From Carboxylicivirga linearis (lineage in GTDB: Bacteria > Bacteroidota > Bacteroidia > Bacteroidales > Marinilabiliaceae), in contig NZ_JAGUCO010000014.1 in NCBI RefSeq assembly GCF_018271995.1, forward strand, positions 1-64,000: a stretch of DNA of 64,000 nucleotides. Direction: 5' to 3'. The position numbers and the translations under genes were made by a program. This document shows, in pieces, positions 55,804-64,000 of the stretch. How positions within the stretch are numbered: position 1 is the stretch's first letter; every line of letters begins with the position of its first letter. The notes under the pieces were generated by a model that saw only the letters and a list, made by a program, of their open reading frames with translations, ran no database searches and was not told where the DNA came from.

Positions 55804-57762
55804 ATGAAAAAACCTCTACTAATACTACTCTTTTTTATATCCCATTTAATAAGTCACTCACAAGATCAGCTAACAAATATTCCTACTCTTTATATTGAAA
55901 CTGAAAATCAAGCACCTATTGTTAGTAAAGAGGAGTATATCTCAGGATTTGCAACGTTGGTTAGTTCGGATTCGAGTGAAGAATTCATAGATAAAGAAAT
56001 TGAAATACGAGGCAGAGGGAATTCAACCTGGGGGTTTGAAAAAAAACCATATCGTTTAAAATTTACAAATAAATACAATTTCTTAAATCTTCCCGCTCAT
56101 GCAAAAAGCTGGGTTTTATTGGCTAATTATTGTGATAAATCATTAATCCGAAACGGAATTGCTTTTGAAATTAGTCGTTTTATAGAAATGCCATTTACTT
56201 CGGCAGCACGTTACATTGATGTGGTTATTAATGGTGAATATCTTGGTAATTACATGGTAGCTGATCAGATGGAAGTACGCACCAATAGAATTGATGTTGA
56301 AAAACTGGAACCGGAAGACATTGAACTACCGGAAATAGCCGGTGGTTACTTATTAGAAATGGACGGATTTGCCTATACCGAAGAAAATTGGTTTAATACT
56401 ACCAGAAATAATCCTGTAACCATTAAGTACCCTAAAAGTGAAGATATTAATCAACAACAAAATGATTACATCACCCATTTTACGAATACATTTGAAAACA
56501 GGCTATTTGAATCATCGTTTGATGATGAAGAAAACAGCTACCGATTAATGGTTGATACATCATCACTTGTAAACTGGTACATAGCCTGTGAATTAACCGG
56601 AAACTCAGACTCGTTTTGGAGTACATACATCTCAAAGAAAAGAAATGAAGATAAATTCTATTTCGGACCTCTCTGGGATTTTGATATTGCCTTTAATAAC
56701 GACGACCGATTGGGAGATGCAACTGAGAAATTAATGCGAGAACATGCTCATTCTCTCGTTTATGGGCAAACACTGTGGATCCAGCAAATGTATAAAGATT
56801 CGTGGTTTGTAAAAGAAGTGATAGACCGCTGGCACACCTTGATTGATGAGGGATTAGAAGAATACATACTGGATTACATAAATAATACCGAAGAATTGCT
56901 GGAAGCATCCCAACAACAAAACTTTATTAAATGGGACATTCTCGATCAAAAAGTATATCGAAATCAGTTCTGGTTCCCAAGCTATGCTGAAGAAATAGGA
57001 TTTCTAAGAAACTATGTAATGGATCGAATTGAGTTCTTAAATTCTGAATTCTCATATAACAATATGCCATCTCAGCCTTTTGAAGTGGAAGATTATTATT
57101 ATCATATTTTGAATAAACGAACTAGTAATTCTATTGATGTGCAAAACGAGGGGTTATATAGTGAGTTAGAGTCTTGGGAAGAAGATGATAATAAACTAAC
57201 CCAAAACTGGCAGATAAAACAAGTTGATGAACTATATTACCAAATAATAAATAAAGTAACAGGGTATGCTATTAGTGGAAATGGACGAGTAAATGCTATT
57301 ATACAAGCAGAACCTAATACTAACGATGACAATCAATTGTGGAATTTTGTTCCGGTATCAACTGGTAATATGTATGGAATAATAAATAAACAAAGTGGTT
57401 TTGCTATCGATAATAGTGGAGGATCATATTCTAATGGTAATCCTGTTATTGAATACGATAATGAAATTAACAACAATCTGAATCAACAGTGGTATTTTGC
57501 AAAAACTACATCTCTGGACGGAATTGGAACATCAGTTGATATAGATAAACAAATCACCATTAACGCATGGTATGATAGAGCAACAGCCATGGTTAATTAT
57601 ACAACTCATGATGAACAAGTTAACTTACAAATATTTGATATTACAGGTAAAATGGTATTATCTATTAAAGTATCAGGAAACGGAATGATTCCGGTTAATA
57701 GTCTTGTCAATGGCGCATATTTAATCAAGATTGGAGATCAAACATTTAAGTTCATCAAATAA
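55804..57762 (+). CDS. CotH-like kinase-fold secreted protein with ricin-type lectin domain and T9SS sorting domain
   Basis: A 652-residue exported protein. A signal peptide ends near SHSQ (about residue 20). The CotH domain carries RGRGNSTWGFEKKPYRLKF (about 68-86), WVLLANYCDKSLIRN and PLWDFDIAFNND (about 290), the residues that in spore-coat CotH form the ATP/metal site. A ricin B-type trefoil (about 430-570) with repeated LWNF/QQWYF-like QxW motifs follows. A type A T9SS sorting domain (about 576-652; LQIFDITGKMV, then GAYLIKI) ends it. CotH proteins phosphorylate surface proteins in Bacillus; activity outside the cell here is uncertain because ATP would be scarce. It is co-directional with the hybrid regulator, 226 bp downstream, and may be part of the same regulon. 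Confidence 0.85.
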   Translation: MKKPLLILLFFISHLISHSQDQLTNIPTLYIETENQAPIVSKEEYISGFATLVSSDSSEEFIDKEIEIRGRGNSTWGFEKKPYRLKFTNKYNFLNLPAHAKSWVLLANYCDKSLIRNGIAFEISRFIEMPFTSAARYIDVVINGEYLGNYMVADQMEVRTNRIDVEKLEPEDIELPEIAGGYLLEMDGFAYTEENWFNTTRNNPVTIKYPKSEDINQQQNDYITHFTNTFENRLFESSFDDEENSYRLMVDTSSLVNWYIACELTGNSDSFWSTYISKKRNEDKFYFGPLWDFDIAFNNDDRLGDATEKLMREHAHSLVYGQTLWIQQMYKDSWFVKEVIDRWHTLIDEGLEEYILDYINNTEELLEASQQQNFIKWDILDQKVYRNQFWFPSYAEEIGFLRNYVMDRIEFLNSEFSYNNMPSQPFEVEDYYYHILNKRTSNSIDVQNEGLYSELESWEEDDNKLTQNWQIKQVDELYYQIINKVTGYAISGNGRVNAIIQAEPNTNDDNQLWNFVPVSTGNMYGIINKQSGFAIDNSGGSYSNGNPVIEYDNEINNNLNQQWYFAKTTSLDGIGTSVDIDKQITINAWYDRATAMVNYTTHDEQVNLQIFDITGKMVLSIKVSGNGMIPVNSLVNGAYLIKIGDQTFKFIK

Positions 57763-57783
57763 CTTAAAATTCAGATAAATAAA

Positions 57784-57813
57784 AAATGGGATCTAAATAC
57801 ATAGGTCCCATTT
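57784..57813. terminator. Bidirectional terminator between the CotH and malic enzyme genes
   Basis: AAATGGGA plus three further pairs form an 11-pair stem with the complementary TCCCATTT end and an 8-base loop. On the minus strand TTTTTTATTT follows; on the plus strand CTGTTTAATAAAC follows. It serves the two convergent genes. Confidence 0.8.
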
Positions 57814-57833
57814 CTGTTTAATAAACTTAGTTT

Positions 57834-60119
57834 CTATAACTCAATTATATCATCATCTTTGGTTTGAGCATCCACAACTGTAATGGAAGCCATATCAACA
57901 ATCTCGCGAACCGACGCCTGCATCTGAAGCACATGTATTGGCTTGCGAATCCCAAGAAGAACTGGTCCGATTATTTCCACCTGACCAAGCTGTTGCATCA
58001 TTTTATAAGCAATATTTCCGGAGCTTAAACTAGGAAAGATAACGGTATTCACTTCTCGGCTACCCAATTTGGTAAAAGGAAATTTCTTCATGCGTAACTC
58101 AGCATTAAAGGCATAATTCGCTTGCATCTCTCCATCCACAATCAGATTCGGATAATTTTCATGCAGGTATTGAACCGCTTTTCGTACTCTCAATGGACTT
58201 CCCTGACGAGTGGAACCAAAATTAGAGTATGACACCAAAGCCACCACTGGTTCAATATTAAATTTCTTGACTTCATTAACCGTTAACAAAGTTGTATCTG
58301 CCAAGGTACGTGATGAAGGTTGATAATTAACAGTTGTATCAGCAAAGAAATAAGGCCCTTTCTTAGTCATTACAATGTACATACCAGCTATGTGATTCAA
58401 AGTATTATTAGAACCCACAATCTGTAATGCCGGACGAATAGTATCGGCATATTTACTGGCAAATCCGCCTAAGAAACCATCTGCTTCACCTGCCTCTACC
58501 ATCATAACTCCAAAGTAATTACGATCGTTCATCAAGCGGCAAGCATCTTCTTTATTCAAACCTTTACGCATACGCTTCTCAAAAAGCATTTGCGCATAGT
58601 TTTCTTTTCTGTCTTTTTGGTCTTCTTCTTTAGGATCGATGATTGGCAATCCTTCTACATCTATTTTATTTTCTTCGGCAAGCTTCAATATAGCTGTTCT
58701 GTCACCAAGTAAAACCGGATGTGCAATGCCTTCGTTGCGCACTATATCCACCGCTTTTAAAACTTTAAAATGATCGGCATCGGCAAAGACAATCTTCTTA
58801 GGATCGGATTTAGCTTTCACACTAACATCGCGAACCAATTTATTATACAAGCCCATACGTTTCATTAATTCAATACGATAGGCTTCCCAATTATCAATGC
58901 TTTTACGGGCAACTCCTGTTTCGATGGCTGTCTTTGCTACAGCCGGAGCCACCACCGTTATCAATCGGGGATCAACGGGTTTAGGTATCAGATAATCTCT
59001 GCCAAATATTAAATTCTGACTTTTATAGGCCGCGTTAACCTTTTCGGGCACATCTTCTTTAGCCAGTTCAGCTAAAGCATAAACCGCCGCTTTTTTCATC
59101 TCTTCATTAATCGCCTTAGCCCTTACATCCAAAGCACCTCTGAAGATAAAAGGAAAACCCAACACGTTATTAATCTGATTGGGATAATCAGAACGACCTG
59201 TGGCTATTATCACATCCTCACGGGCCGCCTTGGCATCTTCGTAGCTAATTTCGGGTACGGGATTAGCCAATGCAAAAACAATGGGATTATCGTTCATTGA
59301 ACGCACCATTTCTTTTGTAAGAATATTACCTTTTGATAATCCCAGAAAAACATCTGCCTTTTTAATCACATCTTCCAGATGCACTAATTCACTATTCTGA
59401 GCGAATTCAATCTTGTATTTATTTAAATCGGTTCTCTTTTTTGTTATCAAACCTTTACTATCAAGCATAAATACATTCTCGGGCTTCACGCCCAACGACA
59501 TATACAGCTTGGTGCACATAATAGCCGATGCTCCGGCTCCATTCACCACTACCTTAATTTGAGTAATGTCTTTATCAACAAGTTCAATGGCATTGATTAA
59601 TCCGGCTGCAGAGATAATGGCTGTACCATGCTGATCGTCGTGAAAAACAGGAATATCTAATTCTTTCTGCAGTCGTGTTTCTATCTCGAAACATTCCGGT
59701 GCCTTAATATCTTCGAGGTTAATACCTCCAAATGTGGGGGAAATAGCCTTAACCACTTTCACAAAGTCATCAACATTGGTTTCGTCAACTTCAATATCAA
59801 ACACATCAACATCGGCAAACACTTTAAATAAGAGCCCCTTTCCTTCCATTACCGGTTTTCCGGCACTTGCTCCTATATTTCCTAATCCCAGAACTGCCGT
59901 ACCGTTTGAAACAACAGCCACCAGATTACCTTTGGCAGTATAACGATAAACATCATCGGGTGTTTTTTCAATTTCGAGACAAGGATCAGCTACTCCGGGA
60001 GAATAAGCAAGTGACAGATCGTGCTGAGTACTGTAAGGTTTTGTTGGTACTACTTCGATTTTTCCAGGTTTACCACTCTCATGATAGTCAAGAGCGTCCT
60101 GCTTTGTAAATGAAGCCAT
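57834..60119 (-). CDS. maeB: NADP-dependent malic enzyme with phosphotransacetylase-like domain
   Basis: A 761-residue MaeB-type enzyme that decarboxylates malate to pyruvate. The N-terminal malic enzyme part (about 1-425) begins with [20 protein letters not shown] and has the catalytic region [61 protein letters not shown] and the NADP fold VVNGAGASA. The C-terminal part (about 430-761) is a phosphate acetyltransferase-like domain, usually regulatory (acetyl-CoA sensing), with [19 protein letters not shown]. No signal peptide, so cytosolic. It is a housekeeping gene, not part of the neighbouring glycan loci, and is transcribed alone. Confidence 0.95.
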   Translation of the reverse strand: MASFTKQDALDYHESGKPGKIEVVPTKPYSTQHDLSLAYSPGVADPCLEIEKTPDDVYRYTAKGNLVAVVSNGTAVLGLGNIGASAGKPVMEGKGLLFKVFADVDVFDIEVDETNVDDFVKVVKAISPTFGGINLEDIKAPECFEIETRLQKELDIPVFHDDQHGTAIISAAGLINAIELVDKDITQIKVVVNGAGASAIMCTKLYMSLGVKPENVFMLDSKGLITKKRTDLNKYKIEFAQNSELVHLEDVIKKADVFLGLSKGNILTKEMVRSMNDNPIVFALANPVPEISYEDAKAAREDVIIATGRSDYPNQINNVLGFPFIFRGALDVRAKAINEEMKKAAVYALAELAKEDVPEKVNAAYKSQNLIFGRDYLIPKPVDPRLITVVAPAVAKTAIETGVARKSIDNWEAYRIELMKRMGLYNKLVRDVSVKAKSDPKKIVFADADHFKVLKAVDIVRNEGIAHPVLLGDRTAILKLAEENKIDVEGLPIIDPKEEDQKDRKENYAQMLFEKRMRKGLNKEDACRLMNDRNYFGVMMVEAGEADGFLGGFASKYADTIRPALQIVGSNNTLNHIAGMYIVMTKKGPYFFADTTVNYQPSSRTLADTTLLTVNEVKKFNIEPVVALVSYSNFGSTRQGSPLRVRKAVQYLHENYPNLIVDGEMQANYAFNAELRMKKFPFTKLGSREVNTVIFPSLSSGNIAYKMMQQLGQVEIIGPVLLGIRKPIHVLQMQASVREIVDMASITVVDAQTKDDDIIEL

Positions 60120-60244
60120 AACAGGTGTAATTTTCAGATTATTATTGGGTAAATTATTAATACAAGTTAGGTATTAATACTACAGTAACCAATAACATAT
60201 ATCAATTGCGATTGTTCTTTTATAAGACGTTTTACTTCTGAAAT

Positions 60245-60282
60245 AAAAAAAACGGACAGCAAGATAAAACTTACTGTCCGTT
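60245..60282 (-). terminator. Terminator of the GH26 gene
   Basis: On the minus strand AACGGACAGTAAG pairs with CTTGCTGTCCGTT (13 pairs, one G-U), and eight T residues follow (complement of A60245-A60252). It is 23 bp past the GH26 stop. Confidence 0.92.
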
Positions 60283-60304
60283 GCATTCACTTATAGTTTA
60301 TCTC

Positions 60305-61423
60305 CTAGTAAATCTCTGGTAAATCCGAAGCAAATACGGTTTCATCTTTCTCGTAAAACTCATTGAAGTTATCAGCACTGGCTTCACCCGGATAGGTAAA
60401 ATAGAACTGAGTTTCTTCGAGGTTTATCCAAACCAACGCCCATCTGATGCCCGTATCTTTAGTATACTCCAAAAGTGAATCGGTCCACCAACGCTCAGGC
60501 TTTTCATTTAAATAACCTGTTTCTGTTAAGGCATAAGGCTTGTTCTTTTCTATTGCTATTGATTTCAGAATGTCGAGATTTTTAGGTAATACTTCGTCAT
60601 ATTTAATTCCGTAGTGCGGAAAATCATATACATCAACACCTAATATATCAACCCATTCATCCCCCGGATACTTGGCCAGGTATTCTTCTGCTGATCCTAC
60701 AATATTAGGTGAATAGGCATACAGCACATTATGCACATTCATGGTATCGCGCAAATAACTAACTGTATATTTCCAAAGCTGTGTATATTCTTCAACCGAA
60801 CACAAATCATCGCCCCACCAAAACCAACTACCATTATGTTCATGAAACGGACGAAAGATAACTGGCACATTATTGCCTTTTGAATCTTTCAGATCGGAAA
60901 AGAAATGACCGATGTAAGTAATCCATCCGTTAAATTTATCATTCAATGCTCCGCCGGGCAACAATTGATTAACCACTACTGTAGTGTCCCAGGTAGTTCC
61001 TCCTGTGGAAGGATGTACCGGGTGCCAGCTTAAGGTATTAATAGCCCCCATCTCGTGAGCCTTTACAATAAACTTCTTCATATGTTCGAAGTTGACTGTA
61101 TCGATATTAACAGGCGAACCTGTTTCGATATGCCCTAAATCCCAACCAAAGACTGCCGGGAAATCACCACTTATTTTATGAACATCCGAAGTATATTCCT
61201 CTCCATCAAACTTCCAGCCATGGCCATAAGCAAAGGAGTCTTCATGACCAAACATGATTCCTAAAGTATCGCTCGTTGCCAAAAAATCGTAAAGCTTCTT
61301 TACATTTTCGTCGGCTTTTTTATCAACTACTTTAATTACTTCTTCAGGAGGTGTGCTACATCCGGTATAAACAGCCGCAAAAACAACTAAAAACCAAAGA
61401 TTTGTATAATATCTGAATTTCAT
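60305..61423 (-). CDS. GH26 beta-mannanase, lipoprotein
   Basis: A 372-residue endo-1,4-beta-mannanase-type enzyme. The signal ends in AAVYTGCST, a lipobox. The GH26 fold shows GIMFGHEDSFAYG (about 54-66), INTLSWHPVHP, IFRPFHEHNGSWFWWG (about 190-205, with the acid/base Glu) and YALTETGY (about 298, the nucleophile Glu). Membrane anchoring fits periplasmic or surface action on mannan or galactomannan oligosaccharides. GH26 members can also act on beta-1,3/1,4-glucan or -xylan, so the substrate is not certain. It has no SusCD partner here and is a single-gene unit with its own terminator. Confidence 0.93.
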   Translation of the reverse strand: MKFRYYTNLWFLVVFAAVYTGCSTPPEEVIKVVDKKADENVKKLYDFLATSDTLGIMFGHEDSFAYGHGWKFDGEEYTSDVHKISGDFPAVFGWDLGHIETGSPVNIDTVNFEHMKKFIVKAHEMGAINTLSWHPVHPSTGGTTWDTTVVVNQLLPGGALNDKFNGWITYIGHFFSDLKDSKGNNVPVIFRPFHEHNGSWFWWGDDLCSVEEYTQLWKYTVSYLRDTMNVHNVLYAYSPNIVGSAEEYLAKYPGDEWVDILGVDVYDFPHYGIKYDEVLPKNLDILKSIAIEKNKPYALTETGYLNEKPERWWTDSLLEYTKDTGIRWALVWINLEETQFYFTYPGEASADNFNEFYEKDETVFASDLPEIY

Positions 61424-61664
61424 AAAAATTAAATAATACTAATTTATAACTCCTAATATACATCATTGAACCTTGTGGTAGTATAAATGAGTTAGAATAG
61501 TATTATACTTTTATCAGATTGTATCAATTCTTATTCATATTCGTTCAGAATAGCATATAATTTAATTTCAAGTATATCTTGTATCGTATTATAATGATAT
61601 ATTCGCGCACCAAAAATCACACATACTTAATAGAATTCATCACGGGGATGAGTGTTGAAGATTA

Positions 61665-63614
61665 ATGAAAATGAATTCAATTATAGCCCAACCTAAGAGT
61701 AACACTAAGGTACATAAAGTCAATTGGAATGGATTAATTGTATTCCTTATTCCATTCTTTGTAAGCATCTTCTCGCTATTGATTTATAATCTTTACCAAT
61801 CAACAGATGATTTGTCGGTTTCTTTCATCAACGAAAACAGTAACGAAATAAGGGAGATGGTACAAAATTACGTTGATGATATGAACAGGCTGGTTTTAAA
61901 CAATCCTACAACAGGATACGAAAGTTCAAAAGACATATTGCAAGCCGAAGAAAATAACAAATACTTTATGCCTTCGATGGTATATTCCAATAATGTTACC
62001 TCTGTGGTTGTAGCTTCATCCAATGGTAATTCATATATGCTGCATCGAAAAGAAGGCCAATGGATGAACAGAATTACTTATAAGGAAAGCAGTAAGAAAA
62101 AAGAGATTCAGACATTTTGGAAAGATCAATTTTCAAAAAACAATCAGATTACAAAAGTAATAGATGACTCCACTGTTTATAATCCTTGCACAAGACCCTG
62201 GTATACTCTATCCATAAAGCAACAATCCAAAGTGGTTACATGGACAAAACCTTATCAGCTTCAAACCGATCATAAAAATGGCATCACCGCTTCAACCTAT
62301 TGCCTTGCAGCGAATGGTGACACCATTGTTACCGCTTATGACATTCTTTTGCGAAACTTTAACCGCATCATCCAATCTGTTTCGCTTACTGCTAACAGCT
62401 ACGGGTTTATTGTTATGGCTAACAATATGGAATTAATTGGCATTAACGACAATCAAACTAAAAAGAATACTGACTTTTCATCTAATTTTCTTCTTCAAAA
62501 TATTAATACTATTGATTTAATACCGCTAAAAAAAGGTATCAACTATTGGAAAAAATCTAAAAGCAACGCCCCCTTTGAAATGAGGATTAACAATAAACAC
62601 TGGTGGATTAGCTTTCAGCCCATCTATTCAAATAAGGATAACATCTTGTTTTATTCAATAATTATTGTTCCGGAAAAAGATTTTAGAGCAACGATGAACC
62701 AGACTTTGAATATTACTACCGGAAGTTTTATAATAATTCTGTTGTTGCTCATTTTTATTCTATCCAACTTCCATAAAATTAACTCACAAAACAAATTATT
62801 GCAAAAGAAAAGAATACGAATTGCCCGTCAGAAGAAATTTATACAAGAACGTAACAAAGAAATATTAGACAGTATACATTATACAAAAGCAATACAGTCA
62901 TCGATGCTACCCAAAGATGAGCAGTTAACTAATGCTTTCTCTGATCATTTTATTTTGTATATGCCCAAGGATATTGTTAGTGGCGATTTATATTGGCATC
63001 AGCCTTTTGATGACTGTCAGATGATAGCAGCCATAGATTGCACCGGACATGGTGTACCGGGTGCTGTCTTATCGATGATTGGGTATGGAGGCCTGAAGAG
63101 TGCAACTATCAGTCAAAGGCTAAAACAACCTAATAAAATTCTTGAACATCTTGCAGATGTGGTTACTTCCTATTTTTTAAATACCTCTAAACATCAAATC
63201 AACGATGGAATGGATATTGCTTTTACTACTTATTACCCAAAAGACTCACTCATTAAATATGCTGGAGCAAAAAACCCAATTTTGATAATTCGCAATAATA
63301 ATACTCCTCTTATTGTAGATAATACTATTCAGAAACCTCTTTTACACAATCAGAACAGATACCTGTACTTAATAAAGGCTGATAGAAAGGGCATTGAAGC
63401 CTCGTCCTCTTCTTACAATTATAAATGCCAATCTATTCAAGCAGAAAAAAACGATATGATCTACTTATTTACCGATGGTTTTGCTGATCAATTTGGAGGT
63501 GAGAAAGGCAAAAAGTTAAATATGAAACGCTTTAAAGAGTTGATTTTGGAGACATCAAGCTATCCATCAATGGCGCAACAAAAAGAGCATTTACAAAACT
63601 TCTTTTTAAGATGA
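61665..63614 (+). CDS. Membrane sensor with SpoIIE-type (PP2C) phosphatase domain, C-terminus cut by an in-frame UGA
   Basis: A 649-residue signalling protein. A transmembrane helix (about 25-46), a periplasmic Cache-like sensor region (about 47-340), a second helix (about 346-368), a short coiled linker and a SpoIIE/PP2C serine phosphatase domain (about 400-649) follow in order. The phosphatase has VSGDLYWHQ, AAIDCTGHGVPGAVLSMIG (metal-binding Asp) and YLFTDGFADQFGG. The stop at 63612-63614 is TGA where the family usually has a tryptophan, and the next 17 codons in the same frame complete the conserved end (separate entry). As it stands, the last metal-binding Asp region would be lost. Likely a recent nonsense change, a sequencing error, or recoding. 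Targets are unknown; such proteins often act on anti-anti-sigma-like proteins. Confidence 0.85.
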   Translation: MKMNSIIAQPKSNTKVHKVNWNGLIVFLIPFFVSIFSLLIYNLYQSTDDLSVSFINENSNEIREMVQNYVDDMNRLVLNNPTTGYESSKDILQAEENNKYFMPSMVYSNNVTSVVVASSNGNSYMLHRKEGQWMNRITYKESSKKKEIQTFWKDQFSKNNQITKVIDDSTVYNPCTRPWYTLSIKQQSKVVTWTKPYQLQTDHKNGITASTYCLAANGDTIVTAYDILLRNFNRIIQSVSLTANSYGFIVMANNMELIGINDNQTKKNTDFSSNFLLQNINTIDLIPLKKGINYWKKSKSNAPFEMRINNKHWWISFQPIYSNKDNILFYSIIIVPEKDFRATMNQTLNITTGSFIIILLLLIFILSNFHKINSQNKLLQKKRIRIARQKKFIQERNKEILDSIHYTKAIQSSMLPKDEQLTNAFSDHFILYMPKDIVSGDLYWHQPFDDCQMIAAIDCTGHGVPGAVLSMIGYGGLKSATISQRLKQPNKILEHLADVVTSYFLNTSKHQINDGMDIAFTTYYPKDSLIKYAGAKNPILIIRNNNTPLIVDNTIQKPLLHNQNRYLYLIKADRKGIEASSSSYNYKCQSIQAEKNDMIYLFTDGFADQFGGEKGKKLNMKRFKELILETSSYPSMAQQKEHLQNFFLR

Positions 63615-63668
63615 AAAGGCCCAGAGGAACAGGTTGATGACGTTCTTGTTATTGGATACAGAGTTTAA
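63612..63668 (+). other. In-frame continuation of the SpoIIE phosphatase after UGA
   Basis: After TGA (63612-63614) the same frame reads KGPEEQVDDVLVIGYRV and stops at TAA (63666-63668). This is the expected last strand of a Bacteroidota SpoIIE-type domain, where W-K-G-x-x-E-Q-x-D-D-V-L-V-I-G is the typical pattern. Changing TGA to TGG would restore it. Confidence 0.85.
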
Positions 63669-63693
63669 CTCACAGTTTATCCGATTTCTGAGC

Positions 63694-64000
63694 TTAAAAA
63701 ACCGCATAAGATAAAGTTATCGACCACGCACTATAGTCAGTTGGACCACTATTCAACTCTGACATTGATAAGATGTTTCTTTTAGGTTCAAATAAACAAC
63801 CTATTTTAAGCTTATTATAAGAGGCACCAAAACCAATAAATGCCAGTGCTGTTGGTTTTATTTTTGATTTTTCGGAATATAAAACATCATTATAATCAGT
63901 ATACTTTGCCACATATGAATTAATAGCCAGATCTAAACTATAATTAACATCAACATACAATCCGAATTGATCTGTAATTCGTTGCTTATAGCGTATACCG
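63694..64000 (-). CDS. C-terminal part of an outer-membrane beta-barrel protein (runs off the window)
   Basis: The open frame continues to the window end with no start; the visible 101 residues begin GIRYKQRITDQFGLYVDVNYSL. Alternating hydrophobic/polar strands (LYVDVNYSLDLAINSYV, ALAFIGFGASYNKLKIGCLF) and the terminal phenylalanine in SITLSYAVF are typical of outer-membrane barrels. The family is not identifiable from this piece. The TAA (63694-63696) is 26 bp from the end of the convergent SpoIIE reading frame. Confidence 0.65.
   Translation of the reverse strand, partial: GIRYKQRITDQFGLYVDVNYSLDLAINSYVAKYTDYNDVLYSEKSKIKPTALAFIGFGASYNKLKIGCLFEPKRNILSMSELNSGPTDYSAWSITLSYAVF

Noticed and set aside
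63669-63693. Frameshift as the cause of the early stop in the SpoIIE gene
   Set aside because: The conserved tail is in the same frame as the upstream domain, so a single in-frame stop codon, not a frameshift, explains the break.
1-64000. CRISPR arrays, prophage genes, complete insertion sequences, toxin-antitoxin or classical defence systems
   Set aside because: I looked for direct repeats with unique spacers, transposase or integrase motifs and phage structural genes and found none. The only tandem array (29472-29702) has no spacers.

Overview
The window is a piece of a Bacteroidota chromosome, most likely from a polysaccharide-degrading marine or anaerobic lineage such as Marinilabiliales (an inference from gene content only). 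The evidence is a SusC/SusD pair, a hybrid two-component regulator, TAnnTTTG-type promoter boxes, lipoprotein-rich glycan loci, five proteins ending in a type IX secretion (T9SS) sorting domain, AT-rich spacers and few Shine-Dalgarno sequences. No T9SS machinery, CRISPR array, prophage, rRNA or complete IS is visible.

Layout. 1-339: a tRNA cluster (3' end of a probable tRNA, then Thr-TGT, Gly-TCC, Tyr-GTA). 506-3841: a T9SS-secreted glycoside hydrolase with a PKD domain. 4161-8873: a pectin module, GH28 polygalacturonase plus CE8 pectin methylesterase, divergent from a TPR/AraC membrane regulator. 9044-17596: two very large secreted proteins, a 1794-residue multidomain adhesin-like protein and a lysyl-endopeptidase-like protease. 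17603-17798: a MITE-like fold-back element. 17885-18607: a metallo-beta-lactamase-fold protein. 18928-24562: a tripartite RND efflux operon behind a palindrome-covered promoter. 24632-29399: a hexuronate module made of a Nudix-type (NrtR-like) regulator, an SDR reductase, UxuA and a sialate/acetyl-xylan-type esterase, with two matching 17-bp operators. 29472-29702: a 21-bp tandem array.

29794-51272 is a xylan utilisation locus on the minus strand: GH3, GH67, GH10, cytoplasmic GH43 and an iron alcohol dehydrogenase; then a T9SS protein of unknown function; then SusC, SusD, a surface glycan-binding protein, a GH10 xylanase split by carbohydrate-binding modules, a GH35/DUF5597 enzyme and a GPH sugar symporter. 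The hybrid two-component regulator (51507-55577) reads away from it. The simplest model is surface cleavage by the split GH10, capture by SusD and the glycan-binding protein, import by SusC, periplasmic trimming by GH10, GH67, GH3 and perhaps GH35, symport inward, and cytosolic GH43. Glucuronate released by GH67 would feed the SDR/UxuA module.

55804-64000: a CotH/ricin-domain T9SS protein, a MaeB-type malic enzyme, a GH26 mannanase, a membrane SpoIIE-type phosphatase interrupted by an in-frame UGA just before its conserved C-terminus, and the C-terminal end of an outer-membrane beta-barrel protein.

The best leads are the NrtR-like regulator with two AACGT-N7-ACGTT operators, one containing its own promoter box; the in-frame UGA; two 21-bp-spaced GTTAC-type direct repeats at the xylan locus; and the 21-bp minisatellite.
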